A DNA stretch of 20,725 bases from Candidatus Zophobacter franzmannii (GTDB taxonomy: Bacteria > Cloacimonadota > Cloacimonadia > Cloacimonadales > JAFGVF01). Both the position numbers and the translations under genes were made by a program. Within the stretch, counting starts at the first letter, position 1; every line of letters begins with the position of its first letter. Positions 7,125 through 16,717 of the stretch are shown here, piece after piece. The notes beneath the pieces are model-generated. The model was not told where the DNA came from. It was given only the letters and a program-made list of their open reading frames with translations, and ran no database searches. Where the stretch lies: the NCBI GenBank assembly GCA_030765245.1, contig JAVCCX010000230.1, forward strand, positions 1 through 20,725. The letters are read 5' to 3'.

Positions 7125-9788
7125 ATGAAGAAATGTGTTTTTATTTTAATCGCATGTCTATTTCTGAGTTTCTTGTCTGCAGCTAAATTAGATCTAAACA
7201 CTGCTACTTATGAAGAGATAAGGCAGTTACCGATCAGTGAGGTTCAGGCTAAAGAGATTTATGAATATAGACAGTATGTTCAGTTTTTTGAGGATTTATA
7301 TGATTTAAGAGAAATCACCTCAATCGACCAGAAGACTCTGCTCAAACTCCGTGATTTAGTGATAATTTCTCACTATGATGAAATGGATGAAGCAGCAAAA
7401 AGACGCGAAGCGGTAGATTACCTTATCGAGCGTCTTGGTAGTAATGAAGGGTCATCAGAAGGAATTTCAGATATCTGGAGTGACTATCTTATGACACCTC
7501 AAAATGTTAATCATATGCTCTTTGAAGACTTTATTAGTCTCCCGAATGTATCACCTATTGATGCAGTCGCTGTTTTAAAACGCAGAGCTCGGGGAGACAC
7601 TCTTGTTGATAAAAGAGACTTGAAAAACACTATAGGTATCTCCTATTATGGTTACTCAAACCTCCGTCACTATGTTTTCTACAAGAAACCACCAGTGAAA
7701 AGGAAACTCTTCTTTGATTATCAGTTCCGTTACAGAACTTATAGCTATGAAGAGAATCCTACAGATATGTTTAAGTCAGCCTTTCTATTAGATGGATGGT
7801 TAGGAAATATTCCGACCTCTCATCGTAGGGATCTAACTTTCTGGGGCTATATGAAGCTTGATGAATATACACCTGAAGTTACTCATAAGTTTAGATTGAG
7901 ATTTGGGAATGATTTGAAAATGGGATTTCTATTAGATTATCCCAAAGGTGAGATTGCGGAATCAGTCAGTTCAGTTGATACCAAAACAAAATTAGAAGAC
8001 ACAAAGTACTTTGTTAAGTATGATTATAATTTTGATTTTCTGGACAGAAAAAATGTATTTACAGTTGTCTCGGGTAATTTCCGTGCAACTTATGGTGAAG
8101 GTCTTGTAATGGAAAATACAGATTTCTTTAGTCCCAGGAAGACAGGATATGGTTTTGACAAGAGAATTTATGGGATTTCAGAAGACCTTTCTCGAACAGA
8201 AGTAAATTCTCTCAAGGGTGTAGCTGTTGAATGGAAGAACAGTCTTTTCCAGACCTCTCTGTTCGCCTCTAATGCTAAAAAAGATGCCTTTGTCTATATG
8301 GACCAACAAGTAGATGAAGATGGTAATATTCATTCAGTACCTGTGATAGATGAAAATGGAAATTATGAAGTATTCAGCCTGGTTAATTCAACCGTTAGGT
8401 TTGAAGACAACGAAATGGAAGATGCAGAAGTATACTTTAATAATGAATTAAATGCAGGTGACCCTTTCACTATTCCATACATTAACCTTGCTCCAAGAAA
8501 GAATATTGTAGATGAGACAACCTATGGTGGGCATCTTCAGTTTAACCCATTTATTGGAACTCGACTCGGATTTACTTCTTACACTTCCTATTATAATAAT
8601 GCTGAGTTTGTTGTTCCTAAATATGATGATTTAGGGTCTGTATTGTTGCGTGATGATTACAACTACCCGAAGATAAAGATTGTTGATAATGCAGTTTCTG
8701 ACCTCTATTCAACCAAAACCGACACTTATGATAATGATTATCGCCAAGTAATGGGTTTTGATGGAATGACAGTGTTAAACAATGTTTCATTCCAGGGAGA
8801 ATATGCTGAGTTAACTAAAGACGGTGAGTTCTTTAAATTGGGTGATGACCCTAATGCTTACCTCATAAGCAGTAGAGCTCAGTTTGACAACCTTTACCTT
8901 ATTCTTTTGTATCGTAACGTCCACCAAGAATTTGATAACCCATACAGTAACTTCTTCGGTGAGAAGTCAAAACTCGATGGGACCATTCTTGAAGATTCAT
9001 ACTTGCTCACTAATCCATTACTCACTGATCTCGTAGGAAACAATTCACAATCACAGCCTGAAAAGGGTTTCTTTATAGAAACTCGTTATCGGTTCAATAA
9101 ATATTTTACTATCTCTAAGATGTATTTAGATGTATTTGAGCGTCTATCAGATCACAGAAAAACATATCGTTTTGATAGTGGTCTTCAGTATCGTCCAGTC
9201 CATCCTCTTCGCTTTCAGATAAAATATACTAACCAGACAAATAGATATGAAGATGATGCGGATAGACAGACTTCAACTGTGAACAGATATACAGCTTCTG
9301 TTTCTGCTTCTCTATCAGCAAGAGACTATATATCTCTTGAATATCGTTATGATACTGTTTGGGGACCTCCTTATGTATATATCTTCAACAATGCTGATGG
9401 TTATGGTTATAATGAAAATGCTACAGGTAGAGTTTTCCAACATGGTGACTATATTTGTGCCAACTATACCCATAACTTCACGGAAGCCTTTAAGATTAGA
9501 GGTTCATTCCTCTTTTGGGATGGACATGGAATCTCACATTGGGATTTTGAAGATATGGAGATGGACTTCATGGGTGCTAAAGGTTATAAATATTGGTTTA
9601 CCTTTACTGACCGTGTTTCAGAGCATATGATTGTATCACTTAAGTATAGATATAAACAATATCAAACCAATGATTTTGAAATCAGAGGTTTCTATAATGA
9701 AGCCGTAGAAATAGACGGACAAAATTACTATGACATGGTGGAAAAAGATGACCATGCCATCCGTTTGCAAATAGACTGGAATTTTTAA
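7125..9788 (+). CDS. Helix-hairpin-helix / beta-barrel outer-membrane protein
   Basis: An 887-residue protein with signal peptide 1-20. Residues 21-82 match a ComEA-type helix-hairpin-helix pair (LDLNTATYEEIRQLP, then FFEDLYDLREITSIDQKTL). Another such unit lies near 127-185 (FEDFISLPNVSPIDAV). From about residue 187 to the end the sequence alternates polar and aromatic residues as in a large outer-membrane beta-barrel. It ends in Phe (IRLQIDWNF), the usual barrel-assembly signal. In ComEA these repeats bind DNA through glycine-rich hairpins. Here the hairpins read PISEV, SIDQK and NVSPI, without the GxG glycines, so DNA binding is doubtful. It is the first gene of an operon, 12 bases from the next. 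A periplasmic plug on a barrel is a reasonable picture; the substrate is unknown. Confidence 0.82.
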   Translation: MKKCVFILIACLFLSFLSAAKLDLNTATYEEIRQLPISEVQAKEIYEYRQYVQFFEDLYDLREITSIDQKTLLKLRDLVIISHYDEMDEAAKRREAVDYLIERLGSNEGSSEGISDIWSDYLMTPQNVNHMLFEDFISLPNVSPIDAVAVLKRRARGDTLVDKRDLKNTIGISYYGYSNLRHYVFYKKPPVKRKLFFDYQFRYRTYSYEENPTDMFKSAFLLDGWLGNIPTSHRRDLTFWGYMKLDEYTPEVTHKFRLRFGNDLKMGFLLDYPKGEIAESVSSVDTKTKLEDTKYFVKYDYNFDFLDRKNVFTVVSGNFRATYGEGLVMENTDFFSPRKTGYGFDKRIYGISEDLSRTEVNSLKGVAVEWKNSLFQTSLFASNAKKDAFVYMDQQVDEDGNIHSVPVIDENGNYEVFSLVNSTVRFEDNEMEDAEVYFNNELNAGDPFTIPYINLAPRKNIVDETTYGGHLQFNPFIGTRLGFTSYTSYYNNAEFVVPKYDDLGSVLLRDDYNYPKIKIVDNAVSDLYSTKTDTYDNDYRQVMGFDGMTVLNNVSFQGEYAELTKDGEFFKLGDDPNAYLISSRAQFDNLYLILLYRNVHQEFDNPYSNFFGEKSKLDGTILEDSYLLTNPLLTDLVGNNSQSQPEKGFFIETRYRFNKYFTISKMYLDVFERLSDHRKTYRFDSGLQYRPVHPLRFQIKYTNQTNRYEDDADRQTSTVNRYTASVSASLSARDYISLEYRYDTVWGPPYVYIFNNADGYGYNENATGRVFQHGDYICANYTHNFTEAFKIRGSFLFWDGHGISHWDFEDMEMDFMGAKGYKYWFTFTDRVSEHMIVSLKYRYKQYQTNDFEIRGFYNEAVEIDGQNYYDMVEKDDHAIRLQIDWNF

Positions 9789-9800
9789 GTTGGAGGATAG

Positions 9801-11213
9801 ATGAAAAAATATATATTACCGTTACTTTTTATCCTGTGTCTGACAGGTTTAACAGCTTTCTCAATTACTGATTATACCTTTGGATATAAGATACCTACAT
9901 CTGATGTACGCTCGATGTCAATGGGTGGAACAGGCGTTGCCTTTGGTGAACGTCCAATGGATGCATTCATCAATCCGGCAGTGCTTATGAACCTTGAAAT
10001 TGGCTACTGGGCTCAAATGAGTGTTAATGGAAGTCAGTTCATGGATAAGCGCAGCTTTCCATACTTCGATTCATTCGAAGGTTATGTGGATGAAGCTACT
10101 TATGTAACTAACTTTAATTACAATGCAGATATCTTTGGTACGATTGCCTGGATATACGACATTGCTCCGGGTAAACTTGCAATAGGCGCTCGATATGCAC
10201 CTGTTTATGATTTTAACGGGTTCTATAAAGAACAAATAAGAAATAACAATAACTCTAATAATGACGGCTATCCTGAAAGAATAACTGATAATGAGATTAA
10301 CAACGAAGGTTTTCTCAACGGCTTCTCTTTTGACCTTGGATATGCTATGGATATTGATACTGCATTCCTTACTAATCTAGGTATTGCCTTAGAAATCACA
10401 AGTCTTATGGGTGATGTGAATCAGGAAACTCGCATAGAGTGGACTGATTGGGCTATTGTGCAATCTCCTGCTGATACACTCCAGAATTTTTACTATAAAA
10501 ATGAGAGAGACCTTTCAGGGTTGCAATACAAAGCAGGTTTAACAACTGAATTAGGTGATAGATTTACTCTTGGTTTTACTTATACTGCAAAAACAGCAAT
10601 TGATGTTACTTCTAATGTTGATAAATACCTTCAAAATACTGTAATTGACACTTCAGGTCTCTATCTTCAAACTAATCTTAATATGGATGCAAGTGATAGT
10701 CTTCTTTTTGCTGACTATGATCTTCCATCTTCAATGCGTTTTGGTTTCTCCTACCGTCCTCGTAACATTATGAAGACCAAGATTAATGGTGAAGCTGAAT
10801 ATGTCCTTTGGAGCGAATTAAATGATATGTATGAAGATGGTTGGAACTATCACCTTGGTGTTGAACATCATGTTACCAACATGATCCCAATCCGATTCGG
10901 TTTCAGTTCTGAAACATCATATCAGACTATTTTTGATGATGATGGAATGTATGTTCAGAAGCTTACAATGCCTTCAATTACTGCAGGTACAGGATATGCG
11001 ATTATGAAGAACCTCAATCTTGACTTTGCATTAACTTATAGTTTTAGAGAATATGAAGCATTAGACCTTTTCCCTGACACATTCTATTATGCAGGTCATA
11101 CCTATCTTTGGCCAAATACTCATATAGCAATTTCTGATAGAGATTGGTCTAATCCTGATAAGGTAAAGGAAGCACTTGTTAAGGCTAACCTTTCATTCAC
11201 CTTCAAATACTAA
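9801..11213 (+). CDS. Outer-membrane barrel protein, PorV/FadL-like
   Basis: A 470-residue protein with signal peptide 1-19 (cleavage near LTAFS). The N-terminal box VRSMSMGGTGVAFGERPMDAFINPA (residues about 35-60, here run together from two motifs, MSMGGTG and INPA) is typical of the PorV/PorQ, UPF0164 and FadL-like group of outer-membrane barrels. The rest consists of amphipathic beta-strands ending LSFTFKY. An Asn-rich low-complexity loop (NNNNSNN) near residue 150 is probably an extracellular loop. PorV-type proteins serve T9SS as shuttles that receive sorting-domain cargo, and FadL types import hydrophobic molecules; sequence alone does not decide between these here. It lies 12 bases after the HhH/barrel gene with ribosome-binding sequence TGGAGGA, and 11 bases before the nucleotidase gene. 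Confidence 0.72.
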   Translation: MKKYILPLLFILCLTGLTAFSITDYTFGYKIPTSDVRSMSMGGTGVAFGERPMDAFINPAVLMNLEIGYWAQMSVNGSQFMDKRSFPYFDSFEGYVDEATYVTNFNYNADIFGTIAWIYDIAPGKLAIGARYAPVYDFNGFYKEQIRNNNNSNNDGYPERITDNEINNEGFLNGFSFDLGYAMDIDTAFLTNLGIALEITSLMGDVNQETRIEWTDWAIVQSPADTLQNFYYKNERDLSGLQYKAGLTTELGDRFTLGFTYTAKTAIDVTSNVDKYLQNTVIDTSGLYLQTNLNMDASDSLLFADYDLPSSMRFGFSYRPRNIMKTKINGEAEYVLWSELNDMYEDGWNYHLGVEHHVTNMIPIRFGFSSETSYQTIFDDDGMYVQKLTMPSITAGTGYAIMKNLNLDFALTYSFREYEALDLFPDTFYYAGHTYLWPNTHIAISDRDWSNPDKVKEALVKANLSFTFKY

Positions 11214-11224
11214 AGGTTAATAAA

Positions 11225-12895
11225 ATGAAGAAACTGTTTATACTAGTAAGCATAATATGCTTGAGTTTGACCCTTCTGAATGCAGAAGAATTGCTCTTGG
11301 ATATTATGACAACAAACGATATTCACGGTGGTATTGACCGCTCGAAAGCAACATTTATAAATCCCGATTTCCCTCCTCAACTTGGAGGAGGAGGTTCTGC
11401 TGCTCGTTTGATTAAACATATGCGTGGACTTACAGACGGTAAAACTAGAGATAATTTCCTGTTAGATGCAGGTGATTTTTTCCAGGGCCGTCCTATTGGA
11501 ACCGTTAGTAAGGGTGTTGCTATCATGCGCTATTTCAACCAGGTTGGATATGACGCACTTACAGTAGGTAATCATGAATTTGACATTCTTAATGATGACC
11601 TCCAAATTGCTCTTAATATGGCTAAATTCCCTATTCTTTCATGTAACATTATCAATAAAGAAACGGGTGAATTGGTTGACTTTGTTGAGCCATACATCAT
11701 CCGTGAAAGACTGGGAATTAAGTTTGGAATCATTGGCTTAACAACAACTGACACTGAGCTTATGAGTTTCCCTGAAAATATTGCAGGGATAGATTTCATT
11801 GATGAGAAGCAAGCCCTTCTGAAATGGATACCAATCGTACGCGAACAAGCTGATATTATTATCCTGCTCGGTCATATGGGTCTTCCTTATGATCCTGCTA
11901 AGATGTATAAAGCTCGTTATAGCGATGACATCTATAAAACCTCTGACGACCGTCGTTGGGGTTGGGATGTGCAAGAGATTGCCCATGAAGTAGAGGGAAT
12001 CGACCTCATCATTGGTGGTCACATGCACAAAGGTATTGCAGAACCCTGGGCTGATCCACTCACTCATACACTCTGTATGCAGGGTTATGCCTATGGTAGC
12101 AATCTGAATGTACTTACTCTGAAACTTGACACAGAAACGAAAACTATCTCCGGTTGGCAGACAATTGACAAACAAGCTGGTATGTCTGTAACCCTTTTTG
12201 AAGATGAATTCTTACCTGTACCTGAGATTGCTGAATCAATTGCTAAAGATCAGAAAATCGCTGAAAAAGGTATGGATGAAGTCATTGGTATGGCCAAAGT
12301 TTATTTAAACCGAGAAGGTGCTGATGCCCAGAACAGAATGGGTAATCTGATTATGGATGCTATGAATGATGTAGTTGATGCTGATTTCGCCTTCATGAAT
12401 CTTGGTGGAGTTCGTGGTACAATAGCTCAAGGTCCAATAAGCTATCGTGATGTATTCACAGTTATGCCTTTTGATAATCAGGTAATTACCTTTGAATGTG
12501 ATGGCAAATTCCTTAAGGAGATTGTTGAAACCAGAATCGAAGGTGGACGCCATGGTATGCTCGTTTCAGGTGGTAAGGTTACTTACACTAAGAAACGTGA
12601 GAACTTCGACCGGGTAACATTCTTTGAAATACAAGGTGAACCTTGGGATCCAAATAAGATTTATAAAGTTGCCACAACTGATTTCTTGATGGGTGGTAAT
12701 GCCGGTCTTGCACTTCTTACTAAGGTTGAACAGGATGATATCACAAACTATAATATCAACCTGCGTGACGCAATCGTAACCTATATTAAGAAAGTTACAC
12801 CTATTTCGATCGAGATCGATGATAGATGGATAAGAAATGACAAGACACAATATTCTCCGACTATGGAAAAAGCTCTTCAAGGGATGAATAGATGA
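11225..12895 (+). CDS. Periplasmic 5'-nucleotidase / metallophosphatase (UshA type)
   Basis: A 556-residue exported enzyme with signal peptide 1-20 (LLNA). It has the two domains of the UshA/YfkN 5'-nucleotidase family, which hydrolyses nucleotides or nucleotide sugars to nucleosides and phosphate with two metal ions. The metallophosphatase domain shows every ligand block: Asp32 and His34 (TNDIHG), Asp84 (DAGD), Asn116, His117 and Glu118 (GNHEFD), His217 (GHMG), and His266 and His268 (GGHMHK). The C-terminal nucleotidase domain begins near residue 345, with GNLIMDAMND, NLGGVRG, VMPFDNQ and the TTDFLMGGNAG block near the substrate pocket. It is intact, with the usual length. It is third in the operon, and its stop overlaps the next start (ATGA). 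The exact substrate cannot be read from sequence. Confidence 0.92.
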   Translation: MKKLFILVSIICLSLTLLNAEELLLDIMTTNDIHGGIDRSKATFINPDFPPQLGGGGSAARLIKHMRGLTDGKTRDNFLLDAGDFFQGRPIGTVSKGVAIMRYFNQVGYDALTVGNHEFDILNDDLQIALNMAKFPILSCNIINKETGELVDFVEPYIIRERLGIKFGIIGLTTTDTELMSFPENIAGIDFIDEKQALLKWIPIVREQADIIILLGHMGLPYDPAKMYKARYSDDIYKTSDDRRWGWDVQEIAHEVEGIDLIIGGHMHKGIAEPWADPLTHTLCMQGYAYGSNLNVLTLKLDTETKTISGWQTIDKQAGMSVTLFEDEFLPVPEIAESIAKDQKIAEKGMDEVIGMAKVYLNREGADAQNRMGNLIMDAMNDVVDADFAFMNLGGVRGTIAQGPISYRDVFTVMPFDNQVITFECDGKFLKEIVETRIEGGRHGMLVSGGKVTYTKKRENFDRVTFFEIQGEPWDPNKIYKVATTDFLMGGNAGLALLTKVEQDDITNYNINLRDAIVTYIKKVTPISIEIDDRWIRNDKTQYSPTMEKALQGMNR

Positions 12896-13329
12896 CACAA
12901 AGAGTGATGTCCCTAGAAGAAGCTTTCGCCTTTGCATTTAAAGAGGAACTTAGATTCGGTGAATTATACAAAAAGCTTTATCACATTGCTGATGATGAAG
13001 ATGCTAAAGAGCTCTTTAGAGAACTTTCAGATATGGAAGTTGGTCATGTCGAAAGACTCAAGCAATTGTATAGTACTACTTTCCAGGGAAAGACTCCGGT
13101 TTTAGAAGCCGTGGCTACTCCTGGTAATATGATCGGAGGTAAGAAACTCACTGTTAGAAGTGGATTAGAGTTTGCCGTTGTTCGTGAAGAATATGCTGCT
13201 GACCACTACTTCATGATGGCCGATATGGCTTTAACAGATGAGGTTAAGTCTCTGCTAACAGCTCTTGCTGAAGAAGAAGAGAAGCATGCTGTTCTCCTTG
13301 AACATAAATTGGATAATCTTGAATTGTGA
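12892..13329 (+). CDS. Ferritin-like diiron protein (rubrerythrin superfamily)
   Basis: A 145-residue four-helix protein with no signal peptide, so cytoplasmic. Both halves carry the rubrerythrin pattern: Glu19 with Tyr26 (E-x6-Y) and Glu49-x-x-His52 (EVGH), then Glu99 with Tyr106 and Glu129-x-x-His132 (EEKH). These six residues can form a complete diiron site. The C-terminal rubredoxin domain of classical rubrerythrin is absent. The family includes peroxide-reducing and iron-handling proteins; the reaction here is not determined. Its start codon overlaps the stop of the nucleotidase gene by four bases, so translation is probably coupled. A cytoplasmic iron or peroxide protein after three envelope genes is an odd pairing. 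The operon ends in a terminator at 13373. Confidence 0.87.
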   Translation: MTQRVMSLEEAFAFAFKEELRFGELYKKLYHIADDEDAKELFRELSDMEVGHVERLKQLYSTTFQGKTPVLEAVATPGNMIGGKKLTVRSGLEFAVVREEYAADHYFMMADMALTDEVKSLLTALAEEEEKHAVLLEHKLDNLEL

Positions 13330-13354
13330 TATAAAATAACAACTATAAACTATA

Positions 13355-13407
13355 ACCAATAAGAATTGGTGTGAGGCTATCAAGAATATTGATAGCCTCT
13401 TTTTTTT
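13355..13407 (+). terminator. Operon terminator with a preceding hairpin
   Basis: A perfect 11-bp stem (GAGGCTATCAA at 13373-13383, TTGATAGCCTC at 13389-13399) with a 5-base loop is followed by eight T. Directly upstream, ACCAAT (13355-13360) pairs with ATTGGT (13365-13370) across AAGA, giving a tandem hairpin. This ends the four-gene transcript. Confidence 0.9.
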
Positions 13408-13845
13408 CAATGACAATGCTAAATTCAGCCCGGTGAGGGATGAATCGTACCGTAACCATCTTGGTTGCGTCTTAACTCCCCTCCTTTGAAGGTGAACCTG
13501 CTTGCAGATGTGGTAGTATTATTGTCTTTAACTTATCATTCATAATTCCCACCCCCTATTTCAACACCCGGGAAAGAACTGGGATTATTTCAGGAATAAA
13601 TTGCGGGTCACTCGAGGCTTTACCCGCGTGATTCCCGAGAATTGAATGGGAGCATTGTGAGTTGAGGGAAGTTGGAGATATTAAAGAAAACGTGTCCAAT
13701 TTGAAGTCCAATTTGAATCAATCAGCCTCTATGAGTGTTGTATTGCCATAGGAAGTATTGCTTTATCTGTACCTCTTATGTAGAGCAACAAAGTCTTGGA
13801 AACTAATCATGGAAGGAATTGACAAAATATAGAGTCACTAATTTG
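13408..13845. other. Non-coding stretch before enolase, with short hairpins
   Basis: I see no gene here. It holds CGTAACCA/TGGTTGCG (13451-13458/13462-13469, one T-G pair), followed closely by the small CCTTTGAAGG and CTGCTTGCAG dyads. A CCCGGG site lies near 13570, GCGGGT/ACCCGC arms at 13603-13608/13622-13627, and a 12-bp tandem repeat at 13694-13717. The run of short dyads resembles decayed intergenic repeat sequence, comparable in style to that at 19493-19757. Confidence 0.5.
13694..13717. repeat. Perfect 12-bp tandem direct repeat
   Basis: GTCCAATTTGAA occurs twice with no gap (13694-13705 and 13706-13717). It lies about 130 bases upstream of the enolase -35 element. It could be a paired activator site or a small replication-slippage duplication. 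Confidence 0.6.
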
Positions 13846-13874
13846 TTGATAATAGTCATACTTATGGTTATACT
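13846..13874 (+). promoter_or_regulatory. Enolase promoter
   Basis: TTGATA (13846-13851) and TATACT (13869-13874) are separated by the ideal 17 bases. The ribosome-binding sequence GGAGGA (13910-13915) lies only three bases before ATG 13919, a tight spacing. A second TTGACA at 13819 has no matching -10 at the right distance. Confidence 0.68.
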
Positions 13875-13891
13875 ATTATGTGTAATATTAA

Positions 13892-15205
<1,314 letters not shown>

Positions 15206-15223
15206 AACTAATAGATAGATATT

Positions 15224-15250
15224 AAAGGGGTGATTCGTCACCCCTTTTTT
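15224..15250 (+). terminator. Rho-independent terminator of enolase
   Basis: A perfect 10-bp stem (AAAGGGGTGA at 15224-15233, TCACCCCTTT at 15238-15247) has a stable TTCG tetraloop and a T run to 15250. Confidence 0.93.
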
Positions 15251-15349
15251 CTTTTCACCTTCAATACACATCTTCCTCATAATCCTCAATTAATGCCATT
15301 TTTTGCTTTTCATCTATTTCCTATTACTCTATCTCTATATGGAGGTATT

Positions 15350-15694
15350 ATGAAAAAATTAAGTATTATTTTTATAACTATCATGCTCTTAGGAGCATCA
15401 ATATTATCAGCACATCCAGCTTCAGATATGAACGCTGAATACAACAAAGAAACCCAAATTCTAACAGTATCCTTTGACCATAAAGTGAAAGACCCCGGTG
15501 ACCATTTTATCTATGATGTTGAAGTTAAGCTTAATAAGAAGAAGATTATCGAGCAAGAGGTTAGTTTCCAAGAGAATGATAAGGGTGGCTCTTTCATTTA
15601 CAAAGTTATTGATGCTGGTGTAGGTGATGTTTTTGACATAACAATTGGATGCAATAAATCAGGGAAGAAAAAAGTAAAGCTCGTAATTGAATAG
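15350..15694 (+). CDS. Small exported beta-rich protein, mature N-terminal His
   Basis: A 114-residue protein. The start at 15350 is chosen because GGAGG (15341-15345) precedes it and a clean signal peptide follows. The upstream in-frame start at 15230 would lie inside the enolase terminator. The predicted cleavage site is after ILSA at residue 21, leaving mature HPASDMN with His22 at the N-terminus. The mature part alternates as a single beta-sandwich domain. It has further His44 and His52 in FDHKVKDPGDHF, and one Cys. I recall similar uncharacterised exported proteins starting HPPSD with histidines in these places, but cannot verify that here. An N-terminal His on a small beta-sandwich is the arrangement used for copper in CopC-like proteins, so metal binding is plausible but unproven. 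The DOMON gene starts nine bases downstream. Confidence 0.75.
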   Translation: MKKLSIIFITIMLLGASILSAHPASDMNAEYNKETQILTVSFDHKVKDPGDHFIYDVEVKLNKKKIIEQEVSFQENDKGGSFIYKVIDAGVGDVFDITIGCNKSGKKKVKLVIE

Positions 15695-15703
15695 GAATTT
15701 AAA

Positions 15704-16525
15704 ATGAAGAAAATAACAGTATATATTCTTATATCTATGGTAGCAATACTACTCTTTGCTGAAACACCATATCAAACAGCTAACGCAGTAGGCGTTATGC
15801 TTAGTTATAGAGTTACTGATGATGGGATGAACCTTGACTGTCAGGTTATAGCCGGGACTACCGGTTGGGTAGCAGTTGGATTCAATCCTTCAAATGCCAT
15901 GCAAGATGCTAATATCATTATTGGCTATCATGCTAACGAAATGACAATGATTCGTGATGATTGGGGAACTTCTCCTTCAGCCCATACATCTGATGTCGGA
16001 CTTGGTGGAACAGACGATATTATCAGTTATACCTCTTTTGAAGAAGACGGTAATACAGAGCTTCATTTCCTCATTCCATTGGATTCAGGAGATACACGCG
16101 ACCAGGCAATGACGATAGGTTCAGCCTATCCAATTATTCTTGCTCGTGGTCAAAACAGTTCTGATAGTTTTGCCGGATTCCATGCAGCTGCCGGGTTTGC
16201 ATCAATCTCTCTTGTAGAACCAACAAGCATAGATGAGGATAATAATCCCGTTCCTGCTCCTTTAAGCATTAGTCGCTATCCAAACCCATTTAACCCGACT
16301 AACGATATCAAGTTTGCTGTGAACTCTCAATCTAATGCAGATTTAGTTATCTATAATGTATTAGGTCAAACTGTAAGAAATCTTGGAAGTTATCAAGACG
16401 GAAATCATGATGTTGTTTGGAACGGAATGAATGATAACAATCAAACTGTCTCCGGTGGAATCTATTTCGCTAGGCTCACTTCTGGCAATAAAGTAAAAAC
16501 TCAGAAACTAACATTAATAAAATAG
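15704..16525 (+). CDS. Exported DOMON-domain haem protein with T9SS tail
   Basis: A 273-residue protein: signal peptide 1-19, DOMON domain about 25-172, T9SS type-A sorting domain about 190-273 (RYPNPFNPTNDIKF, IYNVLGQTV, SGGIYFARL, ending KLTLIK). The domain shows GTTGWVAVGFNPSNAMQDA with Met66 and AGFHAAAGFASISL with His160. In the DOMON cytochrome of cellobiose dehydrogenase, haem b is held by a Met and a His at almost this spacing, so b-type haem binding is a specific prediction. Some DOMON domains bind sugars instead. The sorting tail implies a place on or outside the outer membrane. It is cotranscribed with the small exported protein nine bases upstream and ends in a terminator at 16546. 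Confidence 0.85.
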   Translation: MKKITVYILISMVAILLFAETPYQTANAVGVMLSYRVTDDGMNLDCQVIAGTTGWVAVGFNPSNAMQDANIIIGYHANEMTMIRDDWGTSPSAHTSDVGLGGTDDIISYTSFEEDGNTELHFLIPLDSGDTRDQAMTIGSAYPIILARGQNSSDSFAGFHAAAGFASISLVEPTSIDEDNNPVPAPLSISRYPNPFNPTNDIKFAVNSQSNADLVIYNVLGQTVRNLGSYQDGNHDVVWNGMNDNNQTVSGGIYFARLTSGNKVKTQKLTLIK

Positions 16526-16545
16526 AGAATAATTTGAATAAATAC

Positions 16546-16572
16546 AGGGGCTGACATTCAGCCCCTTTTATT
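16546..16572 (+). terminator. Rho-independent terminator
   Basis: A 9-bp stem (AGGGGCTGA at 16546-16554, TCAGCCCCT at 16558-16566) has a 3-base loop and is followed by TTTATT. It lies 20 bases after the DOMON gene. Confidence 0.86.
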
Positions 16573-16717
16573 CATCATGCTAAATCCATTCTTCCACCTG
16601 CAACTCACTTGGGAAACCGCATAAGATAATCAGTAAAGAACCGTAAAGAGTTCGAAAGTGAATTATTGCTTATTTTAAAGAATGTATGGGGACAAATAGT
16701 GAATTTTGAAAATAATT

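Noticed and set aside
11738..12175. 145-codon minus-strand frame inside the nucleotidase gene
   Set aside because: It is fully antisense to an intact, conserved enzyme gene and its product resembles no family.
12566..12937. 123-codon minus-strand frame
   Set aside because: It is antisense to the nucleotidase 3' end and the diiron protein start, both well supported.
15230..15349. Upstream in-frame start (15230) for the small exported protein
   Set aside because: It lies inside the enolase terminator hairpin and gives a non-export N-terminus. ATG 15350 has GGAGG and a clean signal peptide.
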